Made by a program: the position numbers and the translations under genes. From assembly GCF_019209835.1 (NCBI RefSeq), contig NZ_JAHUTS010000008.1, forward strand, positions 1-64,000: 64,000 nt of DNA, given 5' to 3'. Below are positions 1 to 7,780 of this stretch, piece by piece. Position 1 is the stretch's first letter; every line of letters starts with the position of its first letter. This DNA comes from Enterovibrio paralichthyis (GTDB lineage: Bacteria; Pseudomonadota; Gammaproteobacteria; Enterobacterales; Vibrionaceae). Under the pieces are notes generated by a model. It saw only the letters and a program-made list of their open reading frames with translations, did no database searches and was not told where the DNA came from.

Positions 1-116
1 AGGAGGCGATACATCATGTGTTGCCCATTAAGCGAGAAGATCGAATATACCCGAGAGCCGTGAAGCCTAAGGCAAAGAAATACCCCAATAAAAAGAAAGC
101 CAGTCAGCTTAACTGA
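1..116 (+). CDS. IS4-like transposase, C-terminal tail (partial)
   Basis: An open frame runs in from the left edge (codons from base 3) and stops with TGA at 114-116, giving about 37 residues. The basic tail contains REDRIYPRAVKPKAKKYP, which resembles the (R)-x-YPRAVK-x-K-x-x-x-YP tail of IS4-family DDE transposases common in Vibrio and Shewanella. The catalytic domain lies outside the window, so the family call rests on this tail only. The stop codon sits inside the hairpin at 99-121, and the element's right end should lie just beyond, before the DUF2069 gene that ends at 169. Another basic-tailed protein cannot be excluded. Confidence 0.55.
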   Translation, partial: EAIHHVLPIKREDRIYPRAVKPKAKKYPNKKKASQLN

Positions 117-121
117 CTGGC
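90..121 (-). terminator. Rho-independent terminator for the DUF2069-wrbA-arsC-bepA operon
   Basis: Perfect 9-bp stem at 99-107 and 113-121 with a 5-base loop. On the minus strand it is followed by a T-rich run (complement of 90-98). It also overlaps the end of the IS-like ORF. Confidence 0.6.
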
Positions 122-168
122 ATTAGGCATCAGGCCTGCTTTTTTCTTTTAGTGCTTCCGTCATAGGA

Positions 169-582
169 CTACTGTCCAAACCGCGCTTTCTCTTCTTTTT
201 CAACCTGTGACAGTTTTTTCAGTCCAAGCCCCAGCTCTTTGCCTTTGCGTTTGGCGTAGTAAATATTGGCGACAAACGAAATGGATGTCAGGAGCAATTC
301 CACCAATGCCAGAAGGCGCTCACCTTCATCAACCCAAAGCAGGGTCAGGGCATGGAGGAAGTAAAACATCAGTACAAAGTTGGCCCAGGCGTGAGTGTAA
401 GGTTTGCCTTGCAAAATACCTTTGAGCGGGAACAGCAGCGGTATAAGCCAGGCGATGGTAACGCCATATGGATTAATGTGCGGATGAGGGGAAATAAAAG
501 CGTGCCACAATGCGACCCAGACAATCAGAGACAGGTACGCGCCCAAAGCAAGCGGACGCAGGGTTGAACTTGAAGAAAACAA
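169..582 (-). CDS. DUF2069 family inner-membrane protein
   Basis: 137 residues with four hydrophobic spans (beginning near LRPLALGAYLSLIVW, VTIAWLIPLL, FVLMFYFLHAL and LLALVELLLT) and a basic, charged C-terminal tail, as in the DUF2069 family of small membrane proteins. I chose the TTG at 582-580 because AAGGAG lies 7 bases upstream and this start clears the wrbA stop; the frame could extend further into wrbA, but those residues look non-coding. Last gene of the minus-strand run bepA-arsC-wrbA-DUF2069. The cellular role is unknown; association with quinone reductase and envelope quality control is by position only. Confidence 0.82.
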   Translation of the reverse strand: MFSSSSTLRPLALGAYLSLIVWVALWHAFISPHPHINPYGVTIAWLIPLLFPLKGILQGKPYTHAWANFVLMFYFLHALTLLWVDEGERLLALVELLLTSISFVANIYYAKRKGKELGLGLKKLSQVEKEEKARFGQ

Positions 583-598
583 CGGATAACTCCTTTTA

Positions 599-1180
599 TC
601 AATCTTTGAGGCGCGAGGCGATATGTGCCAGTCGGCGACCTGCAGCCAGTGCAAGGCTTTTTTCATCTGCATCGGCAGTGCGGCGATCCTCTGCCGTTAC
701 ATGGGAAGGGCCATAGGGTGAACCACCACCCTGGGTAGTATGAAGTGCCGGTTCAGAGTGAGGCAGGCCGACTATCACCATGCCATGGTGCAGTAACGGC
801 AGCATCATCGATTGCAGGGTGGTTTCCTGTCCACCGTGCAGCATGGAGCCGGATGTAAACACCATGGCGGGTTTGCCAATCAGCGTTCCTGCCAGCCATG
901 CTTTGGCGCTGCTATCAATGAAATGCTTGAGTGGCGCTGCCATATTGCCAAAACGTACCGGGCTCCCCATGGCTAACCCATCGCACGTGGCAAGATCTTC
1001 CAGCGTGACCAGAGGGTCTGACGGCTCACTCGCGGGTAATGGCTCACCGGCAGAAGCGATCTCTGGCACGGTGCGCAGTTTGGCAACTGCACCCTTAGCC
1101 TCAATACCCCGGGCGATCAGGCGGGCGATATTCCGCGTCCCGCCATGTCGGCTGTAGTAGAGAACCAGTATCTCTGTCAT
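599..1180 (-). CDS. wrbA: NAD(P)H:quinone oxidoreductase, WrbA family flavoprotein
   Basis: 193 residues, close to the usual WrbA length of about 198. The flavodoxin-type FMN phosphate loop is YYSRHGGTRN (8-17), a second FMN-contacting segment is GSPVRFGNMAAPLKHFID (about 72-89), and GGQETT (about 116-121) matches the third conserved loop. The family reduces quinones by two electrons with NAD(P)H, limiting semiquinone formation; cytosolic or membrane-peripheral. Its ATG overlaps the arsC-like stop by one base (TAATG), so the two are probably translationally coupled. A generic flavodoxin/NADPH-dependent FMN reductase is the alternative, but the PxRFGNM motif favours WrbA. Confidence 0.9.
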   Translation of the reverse strand: MTEILVLYYSRHGGTRNIARLIARGIEAKGAVAKLRTVPEIASAGEPLPASEPSDPLVTLEDLATCDGLAMGSPVRFGNMAAPLKHFIDSSAKAWLAGTLIGKPAMVFTSGSMLHGGQETTLQSMMLPLLHHGMVIVGLPHSEPALHTTQGGGSPYGPSHVTAEDRRTADADEKSLALAAGRRLAHIASRLKD

Positions 1181-1524
1181 TACAGGATAGTAAGCACGTT
1201 TTCCGGTGGACGGCCCATCGCCGCTTTGCCGTTAGCGACCACAATCGGACGCTCGATCAGTTTTGGATTCTCCACCATGGCCAGGATCAGCTGTTCATCA
1301 GAGGCATCGGCCAGTTGAAGTTCCTTATACAGGTCTTCTTTTGTGCGCATCATTTGGCGCGGGGAGTCGAAACCCAGTTGAGCCTGCAGCGTTTTGATAG
1401 TTTCCGCTGAAGGTGGGGTGTCCAGATAGGCCACAACGTCAGGGGTAATGCCACGCTCTTCCAGCAGTGCCAGTGTTTGTCGGCTCTTGGAGCAGCGTGA
1501 GTTGTGGTAAATGGTGACTGACAT
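1180..1524 (-). CDS. ArsC-family reductase (arsenate reductase, glutaredoxin type / YfgD-like)
   Basis: 114 residues. The thioredoxin-fold start IYHNSRCSKSR carries the catalytic Cys11, and later arginines (MRTKE near 60 and IERPIVV near 93) match the arginines that bind the oxyanion in R773-type ArsC. The family uses glutathione/glutaredoxin to reduce arsenate; the chromosomal copy beside bepA (YfgD in E. coli) is often uncharacterised and need not confer arsenic resistance. The ATG at 1524 follows GGAGTT; the frame stays open upstream into bepA but those residues do not resemble the family. No arsB/acr3 or arsenic-type arsR is nearby. Confidence 0.88.
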   Translation of the reverse strand: MSVTIYHNSRCSKSRQTLALLEERGITPDVVAYLDTPPSAETIKTLQAQLGFDSPRQMMRTKEDLYKELQLADASDEQLILAMVENPKLIERPIVVANGKAAMGRPPENVLTIL

Positions 1525-1579
1525 GAGAACTCCTTTTTGAACGCAAGGTGCTGCGTTTTCTTGTTTTGGATTATTCGGC

Positions 1580-3037
1580 TTAACGTTCCAACTGGGCGTA
1601 ACGTGCTTCCTGCACCCGCAGTTGGTCAATACGTGCATCGTAACGGGCTTGATCAAGGCTGCCAAGATCCACCAGTTGGCTCGCTTGTGTGTAATTGTTA
1701 ATGGCTTTCGGCCAACGCCCCTGTAAGGCATAAATTTCCGCCTGTGCCGCCAAGGCACCATGGCGGACACCATCGCTGTCGTACGCTTCCTGCAGCAGTG
1801 ACCAGCCATTGATGTCGGTCGGGAAGCGGTGGGTGTATTTCACTAACCCGCCGATGGCCTGTTTAAATCTCCCGGCTTTCACCAGCACATAGTCGCGGTT
1901 TATCAGTAAGACACGGTTTGCCGGCTGGCTTTCGAGAGCCTTGTTCAGACGCTTGAGCGCGCTGTCATACTGTTTTTGAGCCACGTCGAGATCGGTCGCC
2001 GCATCGAGGTAAAAAAGGTTGTTAGGCTGCACTTTCAGCAGGGGGTTGATCAGCGCTTCGGCTTTGGCAAATTCGCGACGGTCGATGTTGACCAATGCCT
2101 TGCCATAATTCAGTGACTGTGCTTGAGCGGGAGACGCATTTTTTAGTTCGCGGTCAAACCAGTCTTCCGCCGCTGCTGGCTCAATACCTGCGAAACGGGC
2201 AATCACCCGCGCCCGTGCCAAATGGTATTCCGGTGAAAGCGGGACAGTGTGTTGCGGATATTGCTGGGCGCGGATTCGAGAATCAGTGATCCGGGAGTCC
2301 GGCAATGGGTGCGTCAGCAAAAACTGTGGCGGTTTGGTCGCAAAGCGGTACTGGTCAGCCATACGGGTGAAAAAGCGGGGCATCGCATTCACATCAAAGC
2401 CGGAGCGGGACAGGGTATCCAGACCAATGCGGTCAGCTTCTTTTTCGTTGCTGCGGGTGTAGTTGATCTGTCCCTGAATAGACGCTGCCGTGGTTGCCTG
2501 TGCCGCGGCAATGCCTGCCTGCGGTGCGGCGATTGCCAGCATCAGCGAGCCGATCAGGGCTGCCATGGTTAGCGGTGTTTGCCGCGCCTGCTCTTCCATG
2601 GCGCGTGCAAGGTGGCGCTGGGTTAAGTGGGCTATCTCATGGGCAACCACAGAAGCGAGTTCGCTTTCTGTCTGGGCGTGTAAAAACAGGCCAGTATGCA
2701 AGGCGACATGACCACCAAAAAAAGCAAAGGCGTTGATGTCACGATTACGGATCAGAAAAAACTCAAAAGGTGTCTTAACATCGTTGGCATTGGCAACCAG
2801 TTTGGCGCCCAGTGCAGAGACATAGTCTGACATCAGCGGATCGTTGACGATGGGCTGACTGCTGCGAAGCATACGCATGTAAGCATCGCCATACTCTATT
2901 TCTTTTTCTACGCTCAGAGTGCCAGCCGCGACGGTGCCAATGTCTGGGAGATCGTTATAGGAAGTCGCCATTGCCGGAGAGGAAAGGGCAATCGACGCGA
3001 TGAGCAGGCTGGTAGTGGCTTTCTTGAAAAGCTGCAT
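1580..3037 (-). CDS. bepA: BepA family periplasmic M48 metalloprotease/chaperone
   Basis: 485 residues: Sec signal peptide (cleavage near AMA-TS, residue 24), M48 zinc protease domain with HEIAH at 133-137 and the third-ligand motif NEKEAD near 197-202, then a TPR-rich C-terminal half (about 310-480). BepA (YfgC) assists BAM in outer-membrane protein assembly, helps LptD disulfide maturation and degrades stalled LptD in the periplasm. bamC lies about 5 kb away on the other strand. An in-frame extension to 3232 exists, but the ATG at 3037 begins the signal peptide. First gene of the minus operon; the tusA-like gene diverges from its promoter region. Confidence 0.93.
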   Translation of the reverse strand: MQLFKKATTSLLIASIALSSPAMATSYNDLPDIGTVAAGTLSVEKEIEYGDAYMRMLRSSQPIVNDPLMSDYVSALGAKLVANANDVKTPFEFFLIRNRDINAFAFFGGHVALHTGLFLHAQTESELASVVAHEIAHLTQRHLARAMEEQARQTPLTMAALIGSLMLAIAAPQAGIAAAQATTAASIQGQINYTRSNEKEADRIGLDTLSRSGFDVNAMPRFFTRMADQYRFATKPPQFLLTHPLPDSRITDSRIRAQQYPQHTVPLSPEYHLARARVIARFAGIEPAAAEDWFDRELKNASPAQAQSLNYGKALVNIDRREFAKAEALINPLLKVQPNNLFYLDAATDLDVAQKQYDSALKRLNKALESQPANRVLLINRDYVLVKAGRFKQAIGGLVKYTHRFPTDINGWSLLQEAYDSDGVRHGALAAQAEIYALQGRWPKAINNYTQASQLVDLGSLDQARYDARIDQLRVQEARYAQLER

Positions 3038-3171
3038 GACAGAAATTGGTGCCTCCAGCACGCAAAAATCGGACGGTGGTGTATTGATAGACAACACGGC
3101 AGGCAAGAGGTTCTGACTTTGCCAACGATTGAGTATACAATGCCGACGATAATAGCGGTCAGTGAGAAAGA
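3038..3171. promoter_or_regulatory. Divergent bepA / tusA-like promoter region
   Basis: 134 bp between divergent starts. I see no confident operator; promoters for both strands must lie here. Confidence 0.4.
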
Positions 3172-3393
3172 ATGGAAATTCAATCCCTTGATTTGCGCGA
3201 GCAGCGCTGCCCAATGGCGCTGCTGCTGGCAAAAAGAGCTTGCGCGCTGTTAGGGCAGGGACAGCAGCTAGCGCTCTATGTTACGGACAACGGTGCGTTG
3301 AAGGACATCCCCCGTTACCTCGAGAGTAATGGGTTTGTGTTTGAACGTCGGCGTTTACATGATGCGACGGTATTTAACGTCACCAAACTTTAA
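3172..3393 (+). CDS. TusA/SirA-like sulfurtransferase family protein
   Basis: 73 residues with the family's N-terminal Cys-Pro motif (REQRCPMALLLAKRA, Cys13-Pro14) and the short alpha/beta fold of TusA/YeeD/SirA proteins. TusA proper relays sulfur for tRNA 2-thiouridine, but many paralogues exist. The position 13 bp before perM in Vibrionaceae marks this as the perM-linked paralogue rather than canonical tusA, so the sulfur acceptor is unknown. Probably cotranscribed with perM. Confidence 0.85.
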   Translation: MEIQSLDLREQRCPMALLLAKRACALLGQGQQLALYVTDNGALKDIPRYLESNGFVFERRRLHDATVFNVTKL

Positions 3394-3406
3394 AACAGGA
3401 TTTTAC

Positions 3407-4489
3407 ATGCTAGAAATGCTCAACCGTTGGTATCAACGACGGTTCTCAGACCCGCACGCCGTCAGCCTGATCGCGTTGCTGGTTGTCGGTTTCATTGTCA
3501 TTTACTTTTTCGGCAACCTGCTGGCTCCGTTACTGGTCGCTATTGTTCTGGCTTACCTGTTGGAGTGGCCGGTCATGAAACTGGTCAAGGTAGGGCTGAA
3601 CCGCACCATATCTGTCGTGGTGGTGCTTACCCTGTTTGTCGGTTTTATGCTGCTGGCATCCTTTGGCTTGATGCCAACTATCTGGACGCAGGTGGTGAAC
3701 CTGACAGCAGATATTCCCACCATGTTCAACGACTTCCAGCGTTATTTGTCCCATCTGCCGCAGGAGTATCCTGACCTTATCCAACCTCAAATGGTGAACA
3801 CCTTTATTGATACCGTGCAAAGCCGGGTATTGGGGCTGGGTGAAACCGTGGTGAAAGGCTCGCTTTCTTCTTTGGTCAGCCTTGCTGCGCTGGCCATTTA
3901 TCTGATCCTGGTGCCGCTGCTGGTCTTTTTCCTGCTCAAAGACAAAGAGCAGATGTTATCGTCATTCAAGGCTGTTTTGCCGCGTAACCGTCGCCTGACC
4001 AACAAGGTCGCGGTGGAAATGAATGAGCAAATTTCCAACTACATCCGCGGAAAAGTCACCGAGATTATTATTGTCGGTATCGCGAGCTACATTACTTTCG
4101 CGGTGCTGGATCTTCGCTATGCAGCACTGCTTAGTGTGGCAACTGGTCTTTCTGTGCTGATCCCATACATCGGTGCTGCAGCAGTGACAGTACCTATTTT
4201 TATCGTGGCACTCTTCCAGTGGGGAGTAAGCCCGGATCTTTGGTACCTGATGCTGGCGTACGGCATTATCCAAGCGCTGGATGGCAATGTGCTGGTACCG
4301 GTACTGTTTTCAGAAGCGGTTAACCTGCACCCTGTCGCAATCATCGTCGCTGTGTTGGTGTTTGGTGGTTTGTGGGGGTTTTGGGGCGTCTTCTTTGCGA
4401 TCCCACTTGCAACTCTGGTTAAAGCGGTATGGAACGCCTTGCCGTCGCAAGAGTCTGAAGATGAAGCGATGGCAGAATCAAACCGCTAA
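3407..4489 (+). CDS. perM: AI-2E family transporter, PerM-like permease
   Basis: 360 residues with the family pattern of about eight transmembrane spans (hydrophobic blocks near 20-60, 65-90, 155-180 and 215-330) and the conserved motif IPYIGA near residue 255. PerM (YfgO) is a perM/TqsA-type inner-membrane permease of uncertain substrate; a role in AI-2 export has only been shown for a relative. The ATG at 3407 follows the tusA-like gene by 13 bp; an upstream in-frame start would overlap that gene. Terminator at 4524-4550. Confidence 0.88.
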   Translation: MLEMLNRWYQRRFSDPHAVSLIALLVVGFIVIYFFGNLLAPLLVAIVLAYLLEWPVMKLVKVGLNRTISVVVVLTLFVGFMLLASFGLMPTIWTQVVNLTADIPTMFNDFQRYLSHLPQEYPDLIQPQMVNTFIDTVQSRVLGLGETVVKGSLSSLVSLAALAIYLILVPLLVFFLLKDKEQMLSSFKAVLPRNRRLTNKVAVEMNEQISNYIRGKVTEIIIVGIASYITFAVLDLRYAALLSVATGLSVLIPYIGAAAVTVPIFIVALFQWGVSPDLWYLMLAYGIIQALDGNVLVPVLFSEAVNLHPVAIIVAVLVFGGLWGFWGVFFAIPLATLVKAVWNALPSQESEDEAMAESNR

Positions 4490-4523
4490 AATGATCTGAG
4501 AGTTACGATCAGAAGTATTGATT

Positions 4524-4550
4524 AGAGACCTGAGTGAAGGTCTCTTTATC
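4524..4550 (+). terminator. Terminator after perM
   Basis: AGAGACC / GGTCTCT stem (4524-4530, 4539-4545) with 8-base loop and a T-rich tail. Confidence 0.75.
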
Positions 4551-4622
4551 TTTCTGCTGTAAAAAGTTATTCGCTATCAAGCATGGTGAAATCAGTTAGG
4601 CCTAAAAGTTAAATATATAAAA

Positions 4623-6110
4623 ATGACAGATACGATCAGTTTGGGTGGGAAAGAAAACGTGGTGAACGAGAATCGTCCCTTTACCGTCGGCATCGTTGGC
4701 GGTGGTGTTGCCGGCTCAACGGCTGCGCTTAAACTTGCCGGTGTTGGCATAAATACAGTGCTGTTTGAAGCTGGTCGAAGCCTGGTCAGCGGCCCGCCTA
4801 TTTGTCACCTTCATGCCGGTGGCAACCTTTATCGCGAAATCTCTGAGGCGCAGTGTATTGCGCTGCTGGAGCAATCCATTGCGACCGTGCGAGCTTATCC
4901 GCATGCCATGAACCGCCGCCCGACCGTGATTGCTGTCCCGGTATCAGACGACGGAGAACCTGCGCACCTGTTGCCACGCCTGGAAGCGTTGACGGCGCAC
5001 TATCGTAAGCTGATTGAAGACGATGCGGAAAATGCTGTGCTGGGTCACCCGGACCAATACTTCACCCTGTTCTTTAAAGCTGACATGGAGCATCTCGCCA
5101 CCCAGCCTTTGCCATCGTCACCGACCACGGCGCAGGAGTGGATGATCCCTCTCGCGCATTACATGCCATTGGACAATTTCAAGTATCCGCTGGTGGTTGT
5201 GCAGGAATACGGATTGAGTGTGTTCCGCCTTGCAGCAACGGCGTCGCTGGCACTGGATCAGTCTCCACTGTGTGACGTGAAATTTGGCCACCGTGTTGAA
5301 GCGCTGACAGAAACGGAAAATGGCTGGCTGGTGGAAAGCCGTGACGAAAACGGTGAGCGATGCATTGAGCAGGTCGACTACCTGGTCAACGCTGCCGGAT
5401 TCCGTACCGGTCAGTTGGACGACATGGCAAATACTCCGCGCCAGCGTTGGGTCGAATACAAAGCCGCCTATGTGGCGCACTGGCCGTCACAGCCGGGCCT
5501 CTGGCCGGAAGTGATTGTGCATGGCGAGCGCGGCACCCCGAATGGTATGGCGCAGTTTACGCCTTACCCCCAAGGATTTGTGCAACTGCATGGAATGACG
5601 CAGGACATTACCTTGTTTGATGGTGGTCTGGTGCAAAGCAGCAGTGCATCGGCCCAGCCGCTATTGCCGGTTGATATGGTGCAAAAAGCCGACGGTGACT
5701 GGTCATGGGATGAAATCCGTGAACGGACGCAAAGGGCGATCAGCCACTTTACCCGTTGGTTGCCGGATTTCGAGCAGGCAGAAGTCGGGGGGCGGCCATT
5801 ATGCGGTGCGCAGCAAATTCCGGGCAATGACCCGACACTGCGTGCGGCGGATGCGTCATTTGAAGGTGAACGCTATGCCCGTATTGAGCTGGTGAAAGCC
5901 TCATCCGCGTTGCAGGCTGCAGATCGCATCCTTGCCCACATTGAACAGCAAGGTTTGGCGAGCCTGCCTGAAGACTGGCAGGATCCGACCCTACCGCTGA
6001 CTCTGTCCCAGTCGGCTGAAGAAGTGGTTGAGAAAGGCAAAGCGTTGGCATTTGAACGCGGCTATCCAGAAGCATTGGCAATGCCGTTTCCCGCATCCTT
6101 GATGGTCTAG
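4623..6110 (+). CDS. FAD-dependent oxidoreductase (DAO-type fold)
   Basis: 495 residues. The N-terminal Rossmann dinucleotide motif VGIVGGGVAGSTAAL (22-36) is followed by an acidic ribose-binding residue in VLFEAGRS (about 46-53); NAAGFRTGQLDD mid-protein matches the second FAD motif of amino-acid-oxidase-like flavoproteins. Substrate not predictable. No signal peptide or membrane span. The ATG at 4623 has a weak upstream Shine-Dalgarno; GTG codons at 4659 and 4662, preceded by a GGGTGGGAAAG stretch, are credible alternative starts that keep the whole FAD motif. It sits alone between the perM terminator and a bidirectional terminator at 6133-6159. Confidence 0.8.
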   Translation: MTDTISLGGKENVVNENRPFTVGIVGGGVAGSTAALKLAGVGINTVLFEAGRSLVSGPPICHLHAGGNLYREISEAQCIALLEQSIATVRAYPHAMNRRPTVIAVPVSDDGEPAHLLPRLEALTAHYRKLIEDDAENAVLGHPDQYFTLFFKADMEHLATQPLPSSPTTAQEWMIPLAHYMPLDNFKYPLVVVQEYGLSVFRLAATASLALDQSPLCDVKFGHRVEALTETENGWLVESRDENGERCIEQVDYLVNAAGFRTGQLDDMANTPRQRWVEYKAAYVAHWPSQPGLWPEVIVHGERGTPNGMAQFTPYPQGFVQLHGMTQDITLFDGGLVQSSSASAQPLLPVDMVQKADGDWSWDEIRERTQRAISHFTRWLPDFEQAEVGGRPLCGAQQIPGNDPTLRAADASFEGERYARIELVKASSALQAADRILAHIEQQGLASLPEDWQDPTLPLTLSQSAEEVVEKGKALAFERGYPEALAMPFPASLMV

Positions 6111-6132
6111 GGCTCTGAGCGTGACAGAATTT

Positions 6133-6159
6133 AAAAAGCCGTCTTGAAGACGGCTTTTT
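6133..6159. terminator. Bidirectional terminator between the FAD oxidoreductase and bcp
   Basis: Long near-palindromic hairpin with core AAGCCGTCT / AGACGGCTT, A-run on one side and T-run on the other, between convergent genes. Confidence 0.9.
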
Positions 6160-6176
6160 CACGTAAGGCGGAAAGG

Positions 6177-6647
6177 TTATTCACCTTTGAGATAATTGAT
6201 CACCACATCGTGATGGTCTTTGGTTTTGAATTTGTCGAAGACATGCTCAACCACACCATTTTCATCAATCAGGAAGCTGATGCGGTGAATGCCGTCATAC
6301 TCTTTACCCATGAACTTTTTCGGGCCCCACACGCCAAAGGCATCAGCCACCGCATGGTCTTCATCGCTCAGCAGGGTAAAGTTGAGCTCTTTCTTGTATT
6401 CAAAGTTTTTAAGCTTTTTCACCGGATCAGGGCTAAGGCCCAGCACTACGGTATTCAGTGCATCCAGTTCCGCCTTGCTGTCACGCAGTGAGCATGCCTG
6501 GGTAGTGCAACCTGGCGTCAGCGCTTTCGGGTAAAAATAAACCAGTACCTTGTTTTTGCCTTTGAACTGGCTGAGCGAGACAGTGTTTCCATTTTGATCT
6601 TGCAGTGAGAACTCAGGGGCGGCAACGCCGGCTTTCAACATTTGCAT
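6177..6647 (-). CDS. bcp: Thioredoxin-dependent peroxiredoxin Bcp (PrxQ type)
   Basis: 156 residues, typical for Bcp. The active-site segment ALTPGCTTQACSLRD places the peroxidatic cysteine at Cys47 and the resolving cysteine five residues on at Cys52, the PrxQ arrangement. It reduces peroxides in the cytoplasm using thioredoxin. The ATG at 6647 has AAGGAAG about 5 bases upstream; a second in-frame Met (residue 3) is the only close alternative. Divergent from dapA across 236 bp. In E. coli gcvR lies between bcp and dapA; no such gene is present here. Confidence 0.95.
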   Translation of the reverse strand: MQMLKAGVAAPEFSLQDQNGNTVSLSQFKGKNKVLVYFYPKALTPGCTTQACSLRDSKAELDALNTVVLGLSPDPVKKLKNFEYKKELNFTLLSDEDHAVADAFGVWGPKKFMGKEYDGIHRISFLIDENGVVEHVFDKFKTKDHHDVVINYLKGE

Positions 6648-6883
6648 TTTTCTTCCTTTTCTCCGTTTTTATTCTGTGCCCGCACAACTGCCCGCGACCT
6701 TCAAAGCGTCGCAATAGAATGCAGATAAGCGGCTGTGGTGACGGGCAATACGTTGGTTAGCACGATATCGTTCATTTTCACGGTGATCAACCGCTCAAAC
6801 ACGGGGAGAAGGCGGGTGTGCGACGCTTGTTTTTGCCTGTCGCCAAAAGTACCATGGGTCAAAACGCGTTTTTGGAGATGGAA

Positions 6884-7762
6884 ATGTTTTCAGGAAGTAT
6901 CGTGGCTTTGGTCACACCGATGGATAGCTCTGGTGAAGTCGATTACGCCAGTTTGAAAAATCTTGTCGATTTTCACGTTAATGCAGGCACAGACGCGATT
7001 GTCTCAGTCGGCACAACCGGTGAATCCGCGACTGTCACCGTCGAAGAGCACATCAAGATTGTTCTGAAAACGTTGGAATTTGCTGATGGGCGTATCCCGG
7101 TGATCGCCGGTACTGGCGCTAACGCCACCCACGAAGCCATCACTTTCAGCAAAATGTTTGCTGGCTCCGGCATCGCAGGTTGCCTGAGTGTGGTGCCTTA
7201 TTACAACAAACCCTCACAGGAAGGTTTGTTCCAGCACTTCAAAGCCATTTCTGAATCTACCGAACTACCGCAGGTCCTTTACAACGTACCGGGTCGCACC
7301 GTTGCTGACATGAAACCAGAAACCGTTGCGCGTCTGGCTGAGTTTGAAAACATCGTTGGCATCAAAGATGCGACCGGTGATTTGTCGCGTGTGCGCCTGC
7401 ACCGTGAACTTTGTGGCGAAGATTTTATCTTACTGAGTGGTGACGACATGACTGGCCTCGATTTTATCGAAGCGGGCGGTCATGGTGTGATTTCTGTTAC
7501 CAACAACATTGCAGCTGCGCAGATGGCCCGTATGGTGAAACTGGCGCTGGCTGGCGAAATGGACGAAGCCCGTTCCATCAATGAAAAATTGATCCCGCTG
7601 CATAAAGATTTATTCGTGGAAGCGAACCCAATCCCAGTGAAATGGGCATTGCATGAAATGGGCCTGATTGCGGACGGTACGTTGCGTCTGCCACTGACCG
7701 AACTGGATGCAGCGCTGCGTCCTACGGTTAAGCAGGCTCTGCTGGATGCAGGCGTGCTGTAA
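6884..7762 (+). CDS. dapA: 4-hydroxy-tetrahydrodipicolinate synthase
   Basis: 292 residues, the same length as E. coli DapA, beginning MFSGSIVALVTPM. VGTTGES (about 43-49) supplies the catalytic threonine pair, LYNVPGRT the tyrosine/arginine region, and IVGIKDATGD the Schiff-base lysine (about 161). It condenses pyruvate with aspartate semialdehyde, the first committed step of lysine/meso-DAP synthesis. The start at 6884 is set by GGAG six bases upstream; an in-frame extension to 6818 has no matching family residues. It leads directly into bamC, as in enterobacteria. dapE is also in this window. Confidence 0.96.
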   Translation: MFSGSIVALVTPMDSSGEVDYASLKNLVDFHVNAGTDAIVSVGTTGESATVTVEEHIKIVLKTLEFADGRIPVIAGTGANATHEAITFSKMFAGSGIAGCLSVVPYYNKPSQEGLFQHFKAISESTELPQVLYNVPGRTVADMKPETVARLAEFENIVGIKDATGDLSRVRLHRELCGEDFILLSGDDMTGLDFIEAGGHGVISVTNNIAAAQMARMVKLALAGEMDEARSINEKLIPLHKDLFVEANPIPVKWALHEMGLIADGTLRLPLTELDAALRPTVKQALLDAGVL

Positions 7763-7780
7763 CGCTGGGTTGGAGTATTA

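Noticed and set aside
1..63. A 15-codon frame (ATG at 16) with AGGAGG at 1-6
   Set aside because: The other frame through the same bases gives a convincing IS4-like transposase tail; the AGGAGG is better explained as coding sequence.
1180..1524. Arsenic resistance operon
   Set aside because: The ArsC-like gene stands between wrbA and bepA with no arsB, acr3 or arsenic-type regulator, the normal YfgD context.
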